Below are positions 23,353 to 24,224 of a stretch of 24,224 bases of DNA, piece after piece; the first letter of the stretch is position 1; each line of letters begins with the position of its first letter. Origin of the DNA: an uncultured Collinsella sp. GTDB taxonomy: Bacteria > Actinomycetota > Coriobacteriia > Coriobacteriales > Coriobacteriaceae. The stretch is taken from positions 1 to 24,224 of the forward strand of contig UQTN01000018.1 of NCBI GenBank assembly GCA_900543945.1, in the 5' to 3' direction. A program made the translations under genes and the position numbers. A model generated the notes under the pieces. The model saw nothing but the letters and a program-made list of their open reading frames with translations. It was not told where the DNA came from and searched no databases.

Positions 23353-24021
23353 CTACTCGCCCAAGATTAGCTCGGCGAGTTCGTCCTGCGTATCAACAAC
23401 GTAGTCGGCGCCGGCGGCTTCCAGCTCTGCGCGGCCGCGGAAGCCCCAGCTGACGCCCGCGCTCTTAAGGCCGGCGTTGTGGCCGGTCAGAACATCGACA
23501 TTCGAATCGCCCACATAGAGCGTGGTTGCCGGATCGGCGCCCAGCTCTTTCATCACATGCAACGTGACGGGTGCCTCGGGCTTGGGCGGAAATGCGCCCA
23601 CACGGCCCTGTACCAGCGCAAAGCGCTCGGACCCAAAGTATTTCTCGATAAGCGGAGCTGCTGAGACGTGGTCCTTGTTGGTGAGCACGGCAAGCTGTAC
23701 GCCCGCGGCGCGCAGACGGTCGAGCATCTCAATCGTGCCGGCGTAGGGTGAGGTGTGGTCCTCCTTGTGCTCGCCGTAGTAAGCCCTAAACTCTGCGAGC
23801 GCCTGCTCAAAGGTGCGGCCGTCGCCCGCATACTCGGCAGGCATAAAGCGCTCAACCAGCTTGAGCATGCCGTTTCCCACCTTATAGCGGTATTCGTCAA
23901 CGGCAAACGTGGGCCAACCGTGCATCTCGCAGGTATGATTACCGGCGGCTGCCAGGTCCTCAAGCGTGTTGAGGATGGTGCCGTCCAAATCAAAAATCAC
24001 ATGGGAAAAAGCTGCTGCCAT
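23353..24021 (-). CDS. HAD-family phosphatase (phosphoglycolate phosphatase-like)
   Basis: A 222-residue HAD hydrolase of the PGPase-like subfamily. The ATG at 24021 has GGAG seven bases upstream. Motif I is DLDGT with nucleophile Asp11 and Asp13. A helical cap (about residues 17-85) follows. Motif II is VLTNKD, motif III the Lys of PPKPEAP, and motif IV GDSNVDVLTGHNAG. These proteins remove phosphate from small metabolites such as 2-phosphoglycolate or sugar phosphates. The sequence does not fix the substrate, so I give no gene symbol. It lies 106 bp downstream of the 3' end of another minus-strand gene and ends 42 bp from the tandem hairpins. Confidence 0.92.
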   Translation of the reverse strand: MAAAFSHVIFDLDGTILNTLEDLAAAGNHTCEMHGWPTFAVDEYRYKVGNGMLKLVERFMPAEYAGDGRTFEQALAEFRAYYGEHKEDHTSPYAGTIEMLDRLRAAGVQLAVLTNKDHVSAAPLIEKYFGSERFALVQGRVGAFPPKPEAPVTLHVMKELGADPATTLYVGDSNVDVLTGHNAGLKSAGVSWGFRGRAELEAAGADYVVDTQDELAELILGE

Positions 24022-24127
24022 GGGTGCTCCTGCCGCTTAAGTTGTAAAACGCACCCCATGATACTGGGCATGCGTGCCGGGCATGTTTGGAATCTGAATA
24101 TCTTTAATGAGCCCTGAGCCTTTGTCG

Positions 24128-24224
24128 TTAGCAAATTCTCGGCAGCTGCTCTCCTACGAGCATGTCGAGGATGCGGGTCGAACCCCAGCCGGTGCGCACG
24201 CGCACGGCGGGACGGGCGCCCTCG
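24128..24224 (-). CDS. 3' end of an unrecognised minus-strand gene (partial)
   Basis: The minus strand is open from the window edge for 31 codons to a TAA at 24130-24128. The C-terminus reads GARPAVRVRTGWGSTRILDM, then LVGEQLPRIC. Codon use is GC-rich at third positions like real genes here, and no other frame is open. I do not recognise the family. It may be transcribed with the HAD gene 106 bp downstream. Confidence 0.45.
   Translation of the reverse strand, partial: EGARPAVRVRTGWGSTRILDMLVGEQLPRIC

Noticed and set aside
22823..23404. Plus-strand 193-codon open frame across element B and the tandem hairpins
   Set aside because: It starts inside the lipoprotein gene in another frame, crosses structured repeats and ends in the HAD gene antisense. 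Its translation is Arg/Pro-rich without a domain.
24165..24195. tRNA-like T-loop (GGGTTCGACCC on the minus strand) near the right edge
   Set aside because: No cloverleaf can be built around it, and it lies in an open coding frame ending at 24128.

Overview
The window is chromosomal DNA from a high-GC, Gram-positive gut bacterium. The best guess is Collinsella or a close relative in the Coriobacteriia. This rests on gene content (split beta-glucoside PTS, HTH-desulfoferrodoxin fusion, SPFH/zinc-ribbon cluster), strong GGAGG ribosome sites and abundant short palindromic intergenic repeats. It is inference, because no rRNA or marker gene is present. No IS element, phage gene, CRISPR array, tRNA or rRNA was found.

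Layout. (1) 1-3170, minus strand: three genes reading leftward (DUF4428 zinc-ribbon protein, membrane-anchored double zinc-ribbon protein, SPFH-domain protein cut by the window edge), resembling the ydjG-ydjH-ydjI envelope-stress group of Bacillus. (2) 3502-9872: a carbohydrate region around a divergent regulatory zone at 6431-6920. Leftward lie a serine esterase/peptidase-like alpha/beta hydrolase and a DUF1593 nucleoside-hydrolase-like protein. Rightward lie a beta-glucoside PTS EIIBC and a DUF4038/GH140-like glycosidase. (3) 10062-14935: housekeeping and stress genes: an MgtA-type Mg2+ P-type ATPase with a long leader carrying a 23-residue upstream ORF, pyrE, and an HTH-desulfoferrodoxin fusion. 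(4) 15078-22084: a second carbohydrate block with an RpiR/SIS regulator, a large GH106-like glycosidase, a divergent AraC regulator, a GH1 6-phospho-beta-glucosidase and a stand-alone glucose-type EIIA. (5) 22320-24224: a lipoprotein, a HAD phosphatase, and the 3' end of an unrecognised gene.

How the genes may work together. The EIIBC at 6921 has no IIA domain and the only EIIA in view is the stand-alone gene at 21548 beside the GH1 enzyme. The two blocks could therefore form one pathway: PTS uptake and phosphorylation of a beta-glucoside, then cytoplasmic cleavage by GH1. The esterase, DUF1593, GH140-like and GH106-like proteins show no signal peptides and would trim imported plant-type glycosides inside the cell. 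RpiR and AraC proteins, plus GTAAAC-type sites, are candidate controls.

Most unusual content. Two roughly 140-nt elements (13945-14085 and 22881-23022) share a multi-stem fold supported by compensatory base changes, and a divergent third copy may lie at 16008-16082. Three families of small hairpin repeats are also present in the gene-free stretches. They are a conserved GGGGAC loop on variable stems, an 18-bp palindrome followed by a TCCAAAAATCC-loop hairpin, and a three-copy 62-bp tandem of hairpins.
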